From Verpa conica (Eukaryota > Ascomycota > Pezizomycetes > Pezizales > Morchellaceae): DNA of 64,000 nt. The translations under genes were made by a program, and so were the position numbers. Positions within the stretch are counted from its first letter, which is position 1, and each line of letters opens with the position of its first letter. Below, one piece after another: positions 38,110-50,049 of the stretch. Location: positions 2,232,001 through 2,296,000 of the forward strand of contig JAUFSD010000002.1 of assembly GCA_033030425.1 (NCBI GenBank), given 5' to 3'. The notes beneath the pieces were generated by a model. That model ran no database searches. It was not told where the DNA came from and worked only from the letters and a program-made list of their open reading frames with translations.

Positions 38110-41100
38110 TCTGAAGGAGGTTGAAAATGTAAAGTGGAGCTAAAGTGGAGCTAAAGAGGCTCTTGAGGATGAATGTAAATGGGAAAGAGATAGTTGCTCT
38201 GCAAAGACTCTTGAAGACTGTATAAGAATTAACTGATATGAATCCGAATATAGGATTGATTGATGATGTTTGACTAGATAGTCTGTGGTGAGGTGGTGAA
38301 TTCGAGATTCTTGGTGGGGAGGGTGAGGGCTTCTTTAAACAAAAGCGCAGACTGGGTGAGCGCGCGGGTGTGTGTGTGCCTGCTCCCTGCCTGGCTGCAC
38401 TGCAACTCCACCAACCGACCAACCAACGGGTTCTCCCCTCACTCAACACCCAACTGTGGCACACAACCAAAATAGAGTTGACGCACGCAAAGAGACAGCC
38501 AGATAGACCAAATCCGGATTTAGCACGATTGCTGCAGCCGGACACCTGCAGTTGGTGATGCAGCCTGTCCCGACGGCCATTGGCTGCTATCCCCATCATC
38601 CCCACCAGAGACCTCAGTCTCTCCCTCACCCCCCCCCCAACCTTATTCGGGAAACACCCCGATTCAGTCAAGCGTCTATACTTACCTCCCTCCTGAATTC
38701 CAAGTTTCTCAGCCAACTCGCTGATGCCCTTTAGCCCAACCCCCATGCTGATCTTTTCTTGTTTTCCACCCCCCCCCTACAGCAGATCTATCCGTCGCCC
38801 GTAAGTGGCACGTTAAAAATAGTGGGCACCTGCTCATGAGCCCGGCTCGACATGTGTAGAAGGAACAGGAAAAACCTCTCTCCCACACACACCCGTCGCT
38901 CATGGACAAATCAAACTACAGCCCCGCATATCCCGCGTGTCTTGCTTGTTGGAAAATTTTATCTCCCTCTATCGCAGGCATGGCACTTTTAGTAGCAAAA
39001 CGCGTGGTGTTTCCTTTTTTGTGGGGGTATTATTCAGATTCCTCTGATGCCAAGCGCCTACAAAAATGGTACCGACGAACCCCTATCCTTTGCGTGTAAA
39101 AAAAAACATACATGTAGTATTACCGAGTGTACAAATTTCCCCAACCACCGTAGTGGGTATTTTTGTAAGTGTTGCTATGTTCTTCTTGGGTTGGCCCTCA
39201 TGATCATGATCATCGAACAACGCGTAAAAGGGTCTCAGATCTTTAATCTCGGCACACATACGATTGCCTTGACCTCAACTTAAGCGGGCCTCGACGTGAG
39301 GTTCGAGAACACCAATGAATAACTAACTGTCTTTGCGCATCATAAATCCCCCGGTAAGCGGGCGCACGCGCACGAGGAAAGAAGTCTCAAAACCTGGTAA
39401 TTACACGCATCTCATTCGATACAGGCCCTACTTTGTTTTACAATAGCATTTTATTCTTTTTCTCCCAAAACAATAGAAACGCTGCCTTCACTCTGTGGCA
39501 CCTTTAATATTGAGACGGCGCATGGGGCCATACCATTCGGCCGCTCGGCTTCTGTACTCAACAAGAAGGTTGGAGGCTTCTACGCACCTACCAGCGTCTA
39601 CCCACTCATTGGTGATCAATTTCACAAGCCCTTATACAATTATAGGTCCTGACCACCTCAGAATCCACCCGCTCCATCGGGGGGCTTTATTTCCCATGCC
39701 CGATTTACAGCACAGTAATCCGGGTCTACAAATATTCTCGCCTTACACTGCAGAAACCCGATAAAGAACCAAGGAAGGTGTTATTTCGTTCACGATGCAA
39801 CGTAACGTGTCTAACTAACCTGTGCCTCTCCTCGGGAAATACTTGATCGTTCGGGTCCCATTAGTGCGTAATAAAAAAAACCCGGTGAATAGGTGTTGAC
39901 ACTTTGGCGGAATCTCGGTTCATGCGGCGGGTGCTGCTCCCTAACCCTGGGTCCGAGAGTTAGCTCAGACCCTGAAGAAGGGGGTGGGTGGGGTTGAAAC
40001 CACTGCCAGCTCTTGGGGCGAATATGACAGCGGTAGTCCCTTCTCTAATAATTTAAATAATCCAAGTTTTGAAACAGAGTTTTCACAGTGTGAACATAAA
40101 TGTATATGCAAGTTGGCTTTTTGTCGAAAGGAAATTGCAGCTTATGCTACATAGCAGTCTTATGCCTTATGATTATTCAACAGTAAATAACTATTCTTAC
40201 AACACGAGAGAGATCAAGAAGGTTAGGTTAGGTTACCATGGACTGGATTGAGGACACGCGAGCGTATCATGGGTTACCCCGGCGTTCACACCGCCGTACA
40301 CGTCTTACTCTGGGGCCGTGTGTACTCGTCACCTCACAGTGTAACTTGGGTTAGTCTAGAAAAAGAAGACCGATAATACCTTCGGTAGTAGTACTAATAC
40401 CCCCCTAGAAACGATACAAGGGGGGAAACGGACAGCGAATATTTGGAACCTATGCTATTCGCCCCAAGTCTAATTTAGACTATGAGATGTAATTCAAGCT
40501 AAATTCGGGCGTATATTGATAGAGAGAATCAACCCCTTCTCCTGAGGGGTGGGTGGAAACATACTACGTACTGTACGGGGGGATGTCCGCGATGGTGTAC
40601 TTCTATCAAAGATGTACCGCGGTAATAGGCTAGATAGTACTCCATAACCAATCAAGAATTGCGTAATTCCATACGATCTACTTCTTCGATCCTACACATC
40701 ACTACGTACTTAGAGCCTAGAAGGCCATTAATTCTTTAGCAGGATTGATTTCCTCGGCTGTGCCGGTGGCAATTGTACCTGAGCCTAGGATTAACCATGT
40801 TCCGAGCCGATTAATTGATAGATTTCAGACCCAGACCTCTGTACGAAAGAGATTGGTATCTCAGCTTGTATGATATCATAGCATTTGTTCGTTACTCGGG
40901 TATAAACAAGTGCTGAGGAGAACGGAAGGTGCATAATGCTAACGAGGGGCTTCGCGGTAAGTGGAAAAGCCATAAGGGACTCTTAAGCAAGGTCTAACCA
41001 TATAATTGGACAGCGGGTACGAAGCGCGGGACTGTATATTGCTTGTATCACTGTATCTCACTCGGTCCACACATCCCTCTTCCTTAACGGCTCCCTGTGT

Positions 41101-44100
41101 AACATCACATGATAAACCCCTAACCCTGCGCGCATATCCCCCCCTTTTTGTACTACTACCCCCTAGATTTTGAGATAAATCTGAAGCATCTTTCAAACTT
41201 TGGTTTCAAAGGGCTAGTGTACATCGCCTAGCTCGATAGCCATTATTGTGCCCTTCACATGCAATGTATTTCTGCTCAAAATACACTAGGTGGTGTTTGG
41301 GGCCGAGTGCTTCCCCATGGCGATGCTTTTGAAACCTTCTGGAAAAAATGATATCCATGTGTGGGCTATAAGCGACATTCTCTAGCTTCTTCCACGCGTC
41401 TCAGTTCCAATTCCGCACTCCCGGTGACGGGGGGCTTTTCAAAAAGGGCTTGTACTGGAGGGAGCTAAGTAAGCTAAGGAGATTGAGGGGGGGGCTGACT
41501 CGAGTAAACCACGTATCTAGCTGTGGCTGTGTTTTGGGTGATCTTGAGGATGATCTACACGGCCGTGTGGAATGCAAATCAGAGAGCAAGAACCCCCCCC
41601 CCAAGGCTTGAGGCTCAATATATACCACGGAGATCTTTTTGACTGGCCGGAGGCTTGGATAAGGCTATCCTTTCCGTCCTTTCTTCACTGCGCACGGGCT
41701 AAAGCCTTGTGAATTCACAATATCAGATTTCGTTTTCGTCGTGCATGCTTGAAGAGCTCTAAAGCATCGGAATAGAGCGGAGCACGAAGAACAATACATT
41801 CAATCTCCCGAGTGTCTATACCTGCCTGTTTGCTCGAAGTCGTATAAATAGTGATATGTATGTGAGCGTTGTCTTCTGCACGTGACCCAGGATAGCAGGT
41901 ATCAACCGTTTAGCTAGACAGACATAGGGCAGAGCACGGTGATCGTGCGCTGGAAATTGAGGCGCATACGCAGGGCTACATATTTTTTCCTTCAGTTTTC
42001 CCGTAACAGGCCCTCTGAGGCGACGAGGCCACTGATTTTCAAGCTGGAGGGAGGGAGGAGGCGGAGTTTTCCCGTTGATGGGGCAACATATATCTCGCTA
42101 AGACTTGAATTCTGAGAGATGGGCAAACACGTAGCACTCACGGGTATTTCTGAAGCAGTTAATTGCGATATCAAAGTTCTCACGACAGAAATAGTTATCC
42201 AGTAATACAGGATCTGTCATCGAGATATCCACCTGGGAAGGATTTCGGGAACTTTTAGCGTGCCTATCATTATCACCAGATATGTAAGTCTGGCTGTGCA
42301 TAAACCTATTGCCTTATCGATTGCTTGACTCTGGTCTGGTTTCTATTTGTCTGAGAGGGCGAAACGTTATATTAACTGAGGCTGGAACGTATGTCTTGTG
42401 CCTAAATATAGCTACATCAAACCTAACCCTATTAATGTACATCATCACGCATATATTTATCGATTTGGTCGCTTTCAAGATAAGTATAAATATTCCCGAA
42501 CTTTCGTACGTGCGGGCCGGGCAGAAGCTAGCAGATAATGTGCAGACACTAGGGTGAGACATGCAGTTGATTTTCTTTTTTCGGGGGGTGGTGGTATAGA
42601 CCTTTAGTTGACGCAAATATTTGGTATCGCATATTGGATAATTATTTCACTCTATCCTGGTTCTCCAAAGCCTTCTCATTCTCTGCATATAGAGTGGTTT
42701 CAGAAGTTGGTCTAGGGATCAAATGCAAGTATGAATTGTATTTTTCTTGGGCTTTCTCTCTTTTCGTATTTCCTCCGTGCATACACATGATGAAAGAAAA
42801 AGAAACGTGCTTCTGCTATTCATTTGGGTGAGGTTAGAGTATGTATTGTATATTGGCTGCCTGCTGACAGCTGACCTCCCATCTCGGTCGAGCGCTTGCC
42901 ACATGTAGTTTACAAACTGTCAATTTCGTCATAGGAAGAAGCATTAAAAATAGTCGAGCTTGGTCATGTATTACAATGCAATCTCCGGAGTTATTATTGG
43001 TATCACTTTAACGTTACATTTATACATCTAGGGGATGAAACGTTACTTACATGATGTTCAGGACGCGAATAAGGCTGTAACATGTAATTATATGCGGTGT
43101 ATGTGCGCTATGTTATAGGTTATGTGCGGATATATAGATAAATTATAAAGATAGATCGACTAGCTCATGAAGTGCATATTTTAATTTTACCTTCGAATTT
43201 TAGATATTTTAGGGTAAGTGCATTTCTAAGTATTATATATCTGAGGAGTGTTTTGTTCATCTGGGGCATCTCTTCTGAGCCATCTAGTAGTCAAAGCTTT
43301 GACTTCGGTGTTTTAGATTCGGAATCAGTATAAGTGGGAAGGATTACTTGATCTTACTCAGCTATTATCCCAAGTCATAGCGAAAGAAGATGTGGCGCAG
43401 CAACGAGGCATGATCGCTCAATTATTTAAGTGAAGGAGCAGATGCAATCTATTATTAACTAGAGAATTCATTAGCATCTGGGATTATGTGTGCGTATATT
43501 CCTATATAGGGAAAAAACTAAGGTCGGGACATCTATACTATATCTGCTGTGGGAGTTTTTAATGATGTATTAGCAGTGTAAGTTAGTTAATTAGGTATTT
43601 ATTGGATAACTCAAAGTGATCTCTACCCATATAACCTTGTTTTAGACTAAGTAATATAGTTTGTGCTAAATACCTTTTTATCAAGAATCTATATCAAGTA
43701 ACTCGTGATCTTAAGACTTAACTCAAGCTATATCAATGGAGGTATAATACCAAGCCTATAAAATCCGGAGCCTAAATAGGAATACCGATACTTTATCATG
43801 TTACTGCAAAAATGGATCGAGGTTTATGAGTTTTAGCCTTGGGCTCTATGTATTTTTGAATAATTCATTCATTCATTGCATTATAAGCTTTGTCTGAGGG
43901 TCAAGCCGGGTGATATCTGGTGATTCGACGGAATGAATGAATCAATCATCAATACATGGAGCCTTGGGCTATGGTATTCATTTCGACAGAATCATTGAGG
44001 TTTGCTGCATACAGAAGTGAATAGAACTGTGGGAAAATCCGACCCTCCAGTCTTCGTTAGAGTAAAGAATCTGCTAAATAGTATTTTAGGTGCGAACTAG

Positions 44101-44332
44101 CTAGAGCCCCCTTTGTATTTCTAGACCAATGGCCATCCTAGCCCCCCTACAGCTATTGAAATCTGTAGTCCCTACACATGAAATTCAACTCAATAGTATT
44201 TACTTCACCAATTATATCGAGACATAAGAACTTGAGATGTTCCCTCCCCCCCAATTATCACTATCATAACATCTGCAACCGCGCGTTTTCAGACCACAAA
44301 TCATATCTTTCAGCCCTAAGTTTCACTTTCAA
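38110..44332. other. 6.2-kb intergenic region
   Basis: 38.1-38.9 kb is pyrimidine-rich on the + strand with poly-C runs near 38629 and 38770, probably the promoter and leader of the gene at 37186-38109. Downstream to 42 kb, scattered short open frames show no family signal. 43.0-44.1 kb is very AT-rich and contains an inverted-repeat element at 43834-43971. Nothing else is supportable. Confidence 0.5.
43834..43971. mobile_element. Inverted-repeat element, family B (TAGCC..GGCTCCATG ends)
   Basis: The left end TAGCCTTGGGCTCTATGTAT and the reverse complement of the right end TAGCCCAAGGCTCCATGTAT agree at 16 of 20 positions. Both continue into ATTCATTCATTC, giving arms of about 40 bases around a 60-base core. 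TA at each border may be the target duplication. The same end sequence appears at 52216 and 53391. No coding capacity. Confidence 0.65.
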
Positions 44333-44797
44333 ATGGACGACATAGGGACTCAATATGGCTGGTGTATCCTCTGCTTCTCCCCTCAATACTCCTATTTGAC
44401 ATCCAATATGACCGCTGTATGCCCCTCTCCATCATGCGGCTATATCTACTGCACTCGTTGCCTCGGCGAGCCTCACAAGATGAGAATTGATTGTCCAGGA
44501 TCAGACGATGAAGCACCGCGATACGAGGTGCTGGTTAAGATGTTTAAGGATGCTTTAATTGCACCGGCGGTGGTGAAGGTTACAAAAGAGATGTGGGAGG
44601 CTATTAGATGTAGTGGAGATTACGATGAAAAGACTAGACAAAGGGAGGAGTGGCTGGAGATTATCTTGAAAGAGCTGGGAACTACTTTCGAGGAAGTTTT
44701 GGTTAATGAGGACCTAAAGAGAGCAAGGGAAAATGAGGAAGATATGGCGGAGTTTTACAGACCGCTTATAGAGAGTATTTGGGGTAGTAAGGGGTAG
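44333..44797 (+). CDS. Small IBR-like zinc-binding protein (hypothetical)
   Basis: Single-exon frame of 154 residues. Cysteines lie at 11, 14, 30, 35, 40, 43 and 54, with a histidine at 48. The spacing C-x2-C-x15-C-x4-C-x4-C-x2-C-x4-H-x5-C is close to an IBR (in-between-RING) zinc finger (usually C-x4-C at the first pair). The text GYIYCTRCLGEPHK also resembles IBR cores. No flanking RING1 or RING2 is present, so it is not a complete RBR E3 ligase. The C-terminal 90 residues are charged and helical (WLEIILKELGTTFEEVLV). It may be a lone IBR-type protein or a fragment of a decayed RBR gene. There are no introns. The ATG at 44333 lies directly upstream of the first cysteine cluster. Confidence 0.55.
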   Translation: MDDIGTQYGWCILCFSPQYSYLTSNMTAVCPSPSCGYIYCTRCLGEPHKMRIDCPGSDDEAPRYEVLVKMFKDALIAPAVVKVTKEMWEAIRCSGDYDEKTRQREEWLEIILKELGTTFEEVLVNEDLKRARENEEDMAEFYRPLIESIWGSKG

Positions 44798-45749
44798 TTT
44801 TCTTCTACCAATAGAGGCCTTGAGTCTGCGGCTTGTTTCAACATTTTTAGTGTTATAAATGAATAAATGAATGAATACTACTTGAGGGGTTGGAATTTGT
44901 CGTCTAGAAGTTGGTATAATAAGCGGGGCTCAATAGAACTAAGGATACATAGTTGATTCGGATTTCGTTAGTTAAGCGAAGAGGCGGGGCTAAGCTGTAC
45001 TCTTATGCAACTGTGGTCATAATTAGAGTTAACTGAATTTAACGGCTTTGAAATTTATAGGGAGCTGTGAGATGAAGGAAAGTGATCTGTCTCATAGAAA
45101 AATATAAACCGGAATACCCAATCAGGTATCAGTAATTCATGCATCTTTTATCCTAGTACTACATATATAAGTACATGTAGCTTAGCAATCATTGCGAATC
45201 ACTCGGCAACTATTAGCCACAAGTACATGCAGCACCACAGATATCAACCCAGTTCAACCCTACAACAGTGGGATTACCCGAAACCTACATGTATCATAAT
45301 ATTACTATATCTATGTGGATGATACCCAGTTACATGTATCTAATCACGGCTGATACACGCATTTACTTAATTAGTAGGCCTGGTCTCAGAAGTATATGTA
45401 TGTATGTAGTAAGTGTCTGGTGGTACGTATATACGTCTATGCGAAGACTTTTGGTTTATTTATCTTGTATGAATTACTAAAGACTTATCATTAAGATGCG
45501 AGGGAGTGAAGGCACAAGACGCAAGGCGCAAGAACAATTAAACAGTTATCTCATTAAGCTAGCTAATGTGTGAAAGTTCCAAACTTCCTTTAAGTTGATT
45601 CATATTCGTTAGGATGATATTCATGCAATCATTAAGACAAAAACAAAAAACAAAAACGATCGGTGCCCCTAATTAAATCCAAAGTGATTGGGCACGCAAC
45701 TAAACCACTTCTGCTCCAAAACTCTAGTTTTGACCCCATCTCTCACTCC
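44798..45749. other. Intergenic region with clustered TACATGTA palindromes
   Basis: About 950 bases without a supportable gene. Three exact TACATGTA palindromes lie within 170 bases (45172, 45286, 45331). Tetranucleotide GAAT/ATGA repeats occur near 44860. Confidence 0.5.
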
Positions 45750-46517
45750 CTATTCTTCCCATTCCTTTCCTTTCTTCTTCCCAAACATCTTCCTAAATAA
45801 CCCACCAAAAATCCTCTTCCACATTGCCGCCCCTCCACCTAAATTTTCTCTCCGCCCCTTTAATGTCGCAAGCCCAACCTTCTCATCTAGTTTATCCCCA
45901 CCAACTTCCAACATCATTTCAGGCGTTATCTCATGGTTTCTTTTGAATAGATTCCGAATCGCCTTACTAGTCTCCCGGGAGCAACGCAGCTTATCCTCTA
46001 CACCGATGATCGCATGGCACACCGCCCGTAGATCAGGAGTGGTCTTGTCAAATATTTCCAAGAATATGGCAGCGGCACGCTCAGGTGTTGTATCAAGCTC
46101 CTCTGACAACAACCACGAATACTGCGTTACGAAGTCGGTCACTGTCATATTTGCAGGGTCCCAACCGAGCCCATGAAGTAGAGTTTCGAGGTATGCCTTT
46201 AATGCGAATGCGGTTGCAGCTGTGGAGAGGATCTTGCCGGCCGGGTATTGGTCGGCCGGGTGCATGGGGAGTGGAGTTGCAGGGGGGAGGATGCCATGGG
46301 CAATTGAGCGACCGGTGGAACGGCCAATGGAGCGGCCGGTAGATCGGCCAGTGGAGTGGCCAGTGGAGCGGGAGGAGGGGGTGGGGTAGGGGGCTACAAG
46401 CTGGGCGTTGTGAATTGGTGATATTGTTGCTATGGTGGGATGGCGGTGGTGGTGGTGGTGATGGTGGTGAATTGGTGATATCGTTTCTACGGCAGGGTGG
46501 TGGCGGTGAGATGTCAT
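45750..46517 (-). CDS. Hypothetical protein with His tract and STGR repeats
   Basis: The ATG at 46515-46517 (MTSHRHHPAVET) gives 255 residues. The same frame extends 62 codons further upstream, but that part is less protein-like. The N-terminus has a duplicated ETISPIH/ATISPIH motif around an eight-histidine run (codon runs of CAC/CAT). It is followed by a degenerate STGR/SIGR tandem. The C-terminal 150 residues look like a folded helical domain (AYLETLLHGLGWDPANMTVTD, AAAIFLEIFDKTTPDLRAV) ending in a very basic tail (GLFRKMFGKKKGKEWEE). I do not recognise the family. The His tract could bind metal; no function is claimed. Confidence 0.6.
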   Translation of the reverse strand: MTSHRHHPAVETISPIHHHHHHHHRHPTIATISPIHNAQLVAPYPTPSSRSTGHSTGRSTGRSIGRSTGRSIAHGILPPATPLPMHPADQYPAGKILSTAATAFALKAYLETLLHGLGWDPANMTVTDFVTQYSWLLSEELDTTPERAAAIFLEIFDKTTPDLRAVCHAIIGVEDKLRCSRETSKAIRNLFKRNHEITPEMMLEVGGDKLDEKVGLATLKGRRENLGGGAAMWKRIFGGLFRKMFGKKKGKEWEE

Positions 46518-48370
46518 TGTAGATGATGTGTATAGGGGTAGTTGATTGAATAGGCCCCTTTCTTTACAAGATGTAGATGTAGATATTCGAGGGGCTTGAA
46601 GGATGGGCTTCTTTGCGTGGTATAATATGCAGCCTGCGATATTTAGTATTAGTTCAACTGTAACTATGTCTGTAGGCACCCGAGATACTGGAGAGCATAA
46701 CAAACCTCCTTGGGACTCGTCTACTGCAGATAGATACTGCAGCTAGACGATAGTAATAATAGTAGTAATAATAGTAACCGCAACTCGTGACTCGTAAGCT
46801 AGTGAGATTAAGAAAGTAGGAGAAGAAACGAAACGAAATAGCAACAGTATATAAGATTCCCCTTCCCTTGAGTGAACTTCAAGACTTGGAGCTTCACCCG
46901 GGGGGGCTGGGAGAAGTTAAGCTACATAAACAAGCTAAGAAGCAAATTATCTACTGAGATAACACCATAGGGCGGCTGCAAATCTAGAGATAGCCGGCCA
47001 ACAAAAAAGCATGCTGGTTGGGTTGACAGCTCAGGGCCCGCGTTATGGTTGGTGTGCAGCGTGTGCTGGCGGCTCTCGGGCTGCAAGGTGGGCCAGAAGA
47101 CATTTGCAATTTGTTATGTTTTATATGGTGAGGGTCTAAGACACAACAGTGGCTACTTATTGTGGGACAGGTAATGGGTAAAAGAAACCTCAATTGAGAG
47201 CCAGTTCCGCTTTTGTCCTCTTTACTCTCCTAATGCGATTCTGCTTCGTCTCTTGCTCTTCATCTACCAGTCCGTTTATATAATTAATGCCGGTTTTCAT
47301 GGACTCTCATCTTGGGGACCCGACAGAAAATTGGCGAGGGGCGGGCTGTCCATCCTTGCGACGGGAACTTACCGCTCCCGGGATGACTTGTAACGCAAAA
47401 GCAAGTATCACCACTCGACTGCAAATAAGGAGGCTTCGCGATCCTGGAATCGGACATGCGAGCGAACGAACGTCAACCTTGAGTTGCTGTTGACAGAACG
47501 CGCAAGCCAAGCGAGCCCGCGTCATCTAACTGTATCAAGGGCATCGACAGGCTTCGATTCCTCTAATCTGGAACCTCTGTAAACCACTTGTCCGTTTACG
47601 CGACTCCCAGGTCTTTCTTATCCTCTTTGGGAGTGCCGTATCAGTTGATTGGCTTTCTAGAAGGCACTGGGTTTGCCCGCGGGACACGTCGTACTCAACT
47701 GTTCCGCAGCTACATGTAATGCATATATATCATATCTTTCATACAGGCAGACATCTATCTTGCCGCCCCAGGATCACTTGATCAATTGGACAAATCGTGC
47801 CGTGTAGGATATGCAGCCTGATAGAAGGACTACATCCCTCTAGAGGTGAGACAACGTATACAAAAAGAATGACAGTTTCTCATCGGTATTGCGATATATT
47901 TTCTGTTGTTGCATACGCTAAAATGTCACGGTATATCACTCGATCGATCATTGGTGTTCTTTAGCTAGTGAGTAGTGCTAGAGGTTCATTCATGGTGGTA
48001 ATAAGACGCCTGAGAACATGGAGTTTAACTTCTTTCATTTAATAATTGCTTTCTTAGGCCTTTTTAAGGAATGAAGAGGACTTTCTTATTCCTACTTTGT
48101 GGAGTCCTATAGACAAATTGGGTTGACAAATTTACTAGATTATTAAACTTTATTCTACAGATAAGTCGTTAGTTCTAAAACCCGCCCTTATCGAAAGGAG
48201 GGTTGTGGTAGCTATACTCTGCGTATGGACTACTTATGTCTAATCACCGGTGGGGAGAACTCCATCGGATTCCGGTTTTTAAAGAGTAAGCATTAAAACT
48301 ATACTGAAAAGTGGTATCTAAGGGTTACCGCTTTGTGAGCTGCATAAATAAAATTCCGAGACAGTAGAAG
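46518..48370. other. 1.85-kb intergenic region
   Basis: No supportable gene. The first part is the promoter of the gene at 45750-46517, with ATAGTAATA microsatellite-like sequence near 46748-46780. The rest has mixed composition, with a TACATGTA palindrome at 47711. Confidence 0.5.
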
Positions 48371-49564
48371 CTAAAACTCTAACTCTAACCCATGACTCTC
48401 CACAGAACCTGATTTTGTACGTAGAATACTGGCAATGGTTCCATCAACATATGTCTTTTTCCCCTTCCTGTTTCGCCTCTTGATCTCAAATGCTGCCAAT
48501 TTGGAATTTTCAACACTTTCAACAGCGGTCATATCAGCTCCTGCCTCCAAGAGTAACCTCACAACCCCAACATGCCCGTTCTTAGCTGCTAAATGGAGGG
48601 CTGTCATCCCTCGTGACATTGGAAAGGGCTCTGCCTCTGTTTTCATTGAGTGTGTTTGGGTATTATCGTTTTTTGTCACTCCGTCTAGGTTTTTTCTGTA
48701 ATAGGTAACAGCGGAAACATCGGCTCCTCGTTCCAATAGTATTTTGCAAACCTCTTCATGCCCCAGTTCTGCTGCCCTATGGAGAACAGTCTCGCCCGAG
48801 GGTTTTTGAGGGTAAGCCTTATGGTCCGAAATCTCCAAAGAGGTGATGTCAGCCCCTGAATCTAGAAGGAAAGTGACAACTGCATCGTGACCTCTTATGA
48901 CGGCCCAGACTAGAGGGGTTCGTCCCCATAGGTTACGACTTTCGATATCGGCGCCCCTTTCCACTAGAGCTCGTACTATAGATACTTCGCCTTTCCCTGC
49001 CGCCCAACTGAGAGCTGTGTTACCCCTGGTATCGGTAGTAGCAGTATTGGCTCCTAGATCCAAAAGGTGCCTTACTGTCGTATCGCGTCGATTCATCACG
49101 GCTATAATCAGAGGTGTTTGACCATGGTGCTGGCGGACCTCAAGAGAAGCTCCGTTCTCTACGAGGATGCTAATCGTCTGTTGGTTATTGCGGAGAGCTG
49201 CCATGTGTATGGGCTGGTTATTATATTTGTCACGGGCGGAAATATCAGCTCCCCATTCTAGTAGAATACTACAGATCCCCTCTTTCCCACTTTCTGCTGC
49301 TGCTAGGTGGAGGGCAGTTCTGCCTTTATGGGCTTCCGTAGCGGCTACGTCAGCCCCCCTTTCAAGTGCTATCCTTAGAGTCGTCTCCCTGCCTTTTTGG
49401 ACTGCCCAGGTGAGTAGATCATTTGGGTCAATACGACGATAGAGATAGTAGGTCAGGAAATTCTTGAGGATGCGGTTCGCTCGACAGAAAGAGTTGAGAT
49501 CCTTTTGATCGAGGTTATTTGAGACTATGACAAAAATCTCGTTGGGGAGGCTGAGAAGTGGCAT
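48371..49564 (-). CDS. F-box and ankyrin-repeat protein
   Basis: Starting at MPLLSLPNEIF (ATG 49562-49564), the protein has 397 residues; an upstream in-frame ATG at 49696 would add 44. Residues 4-45 are an F-box (LPNEIFVIVSNNLDQKDLNS, then FLTYYLYRR). Eight or so ankyrin repeats follow, each with a TALHLAA/TPLxxAV and LLxxGADx core. One repeat is interrupted by an insert (YYRKNLDGVTKNDNTQT). F-box proteins recruit substrates to SCF ubiquitin ligases, and here the ankyrins would bind the substrate. Unlike the NLR array at 18 kb, these repeats are well diverged from each other. Fungal F-box/ankyrin genes form large, fast-changing families; orthology is not claimed. Convincing intact single-exon gene. 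Confidence 0.82.
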   Translation of the reverse strand: MPLLSLPNEIFVIVSNNLDQKDLNSFCRANRILKNFLTYYLYRRIDPNDLLTWAVQKGRETTLRIALERGADVAATEAHKGRTALHLAAAESGKEGICSILLEWGADISARDKYNNQPIHMAALRNNQQTISILVENGASLEVRQHHGQTPLIIAVMNRRDTTVRHLLDLGANTATTDTRGNTALSWAAGKGEVSIVRALVERGADIESRNLWGRTPLVWAVIRGHDAVVTFLLDSGADITSLEISDHKAYPQKPSGETVLHRAAELGHEEVCKILLERGADVSAVTYYRKNLDGVTKNDNTQTHSMKTEAEPFPMSRGMTALHLAAKNGHVGVVRLLLEAGADMTAVESVENSKLAAFEIKRRNRKGKKTYVDGTIASILRTKSGSVESHGLELEF

Positions 49565-50049
49565 AACAGGCTTTCTCCCATGGTTAACTTTTATTCTACG
49601 GTAATGGGGTTCTTGCCGAATCAGAGAGCTTAAGGCTAGGTACACACCTGAGAGAGGAGATTTTTGCTTATCCAGACTTGTTAAACACAACTGCATAGTA
49701 ATGTTTTCCTTCGGAGGTGCTGATGATTATGGTGGTGATAGGCGACAATGACTCTAGGTCTTGGCTCTTGGGTTAGGGTTATATATCTCACCTGAGACGC
49801 GAATAATAAACTCATCAGCTTAATTGGACCCTTCATGAATTTGGCTAGTTTGATAATAGGTAATTCCTCCGGCCGAGTCAAGGGTTCGAATCGCCAGCAC
49901 GGTTTTCAAGTCTCAGGCAACGATCTATCTACATAGCAGAAGCAGAGTCTTTTCTTGATCTAAACAGCTACTGTGAGATATAGGATAACCATGATATTGC
50001 AGCGACCACGTATGGGGTTCATCTAGAGCCTAGATAGGGCCCATCTCAT
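49565..50049. other. Intergenic region between amidohydrolase and F-box genes
   Basis: Contains the F-box gene promoter and the amidohydrolase 3' flank. A GGTTCGAATCG string at 49887 resembles a tRNA B box, but no cloverleaf can be folded around it. Confidence 0.5.

Noticed and set aside
49860..49905. GGTTCGAATCG string like a tRNA B box
   Set aside because: The flanks do not pair into a T-stem or acceptor stem and no A box is found at the right distance.
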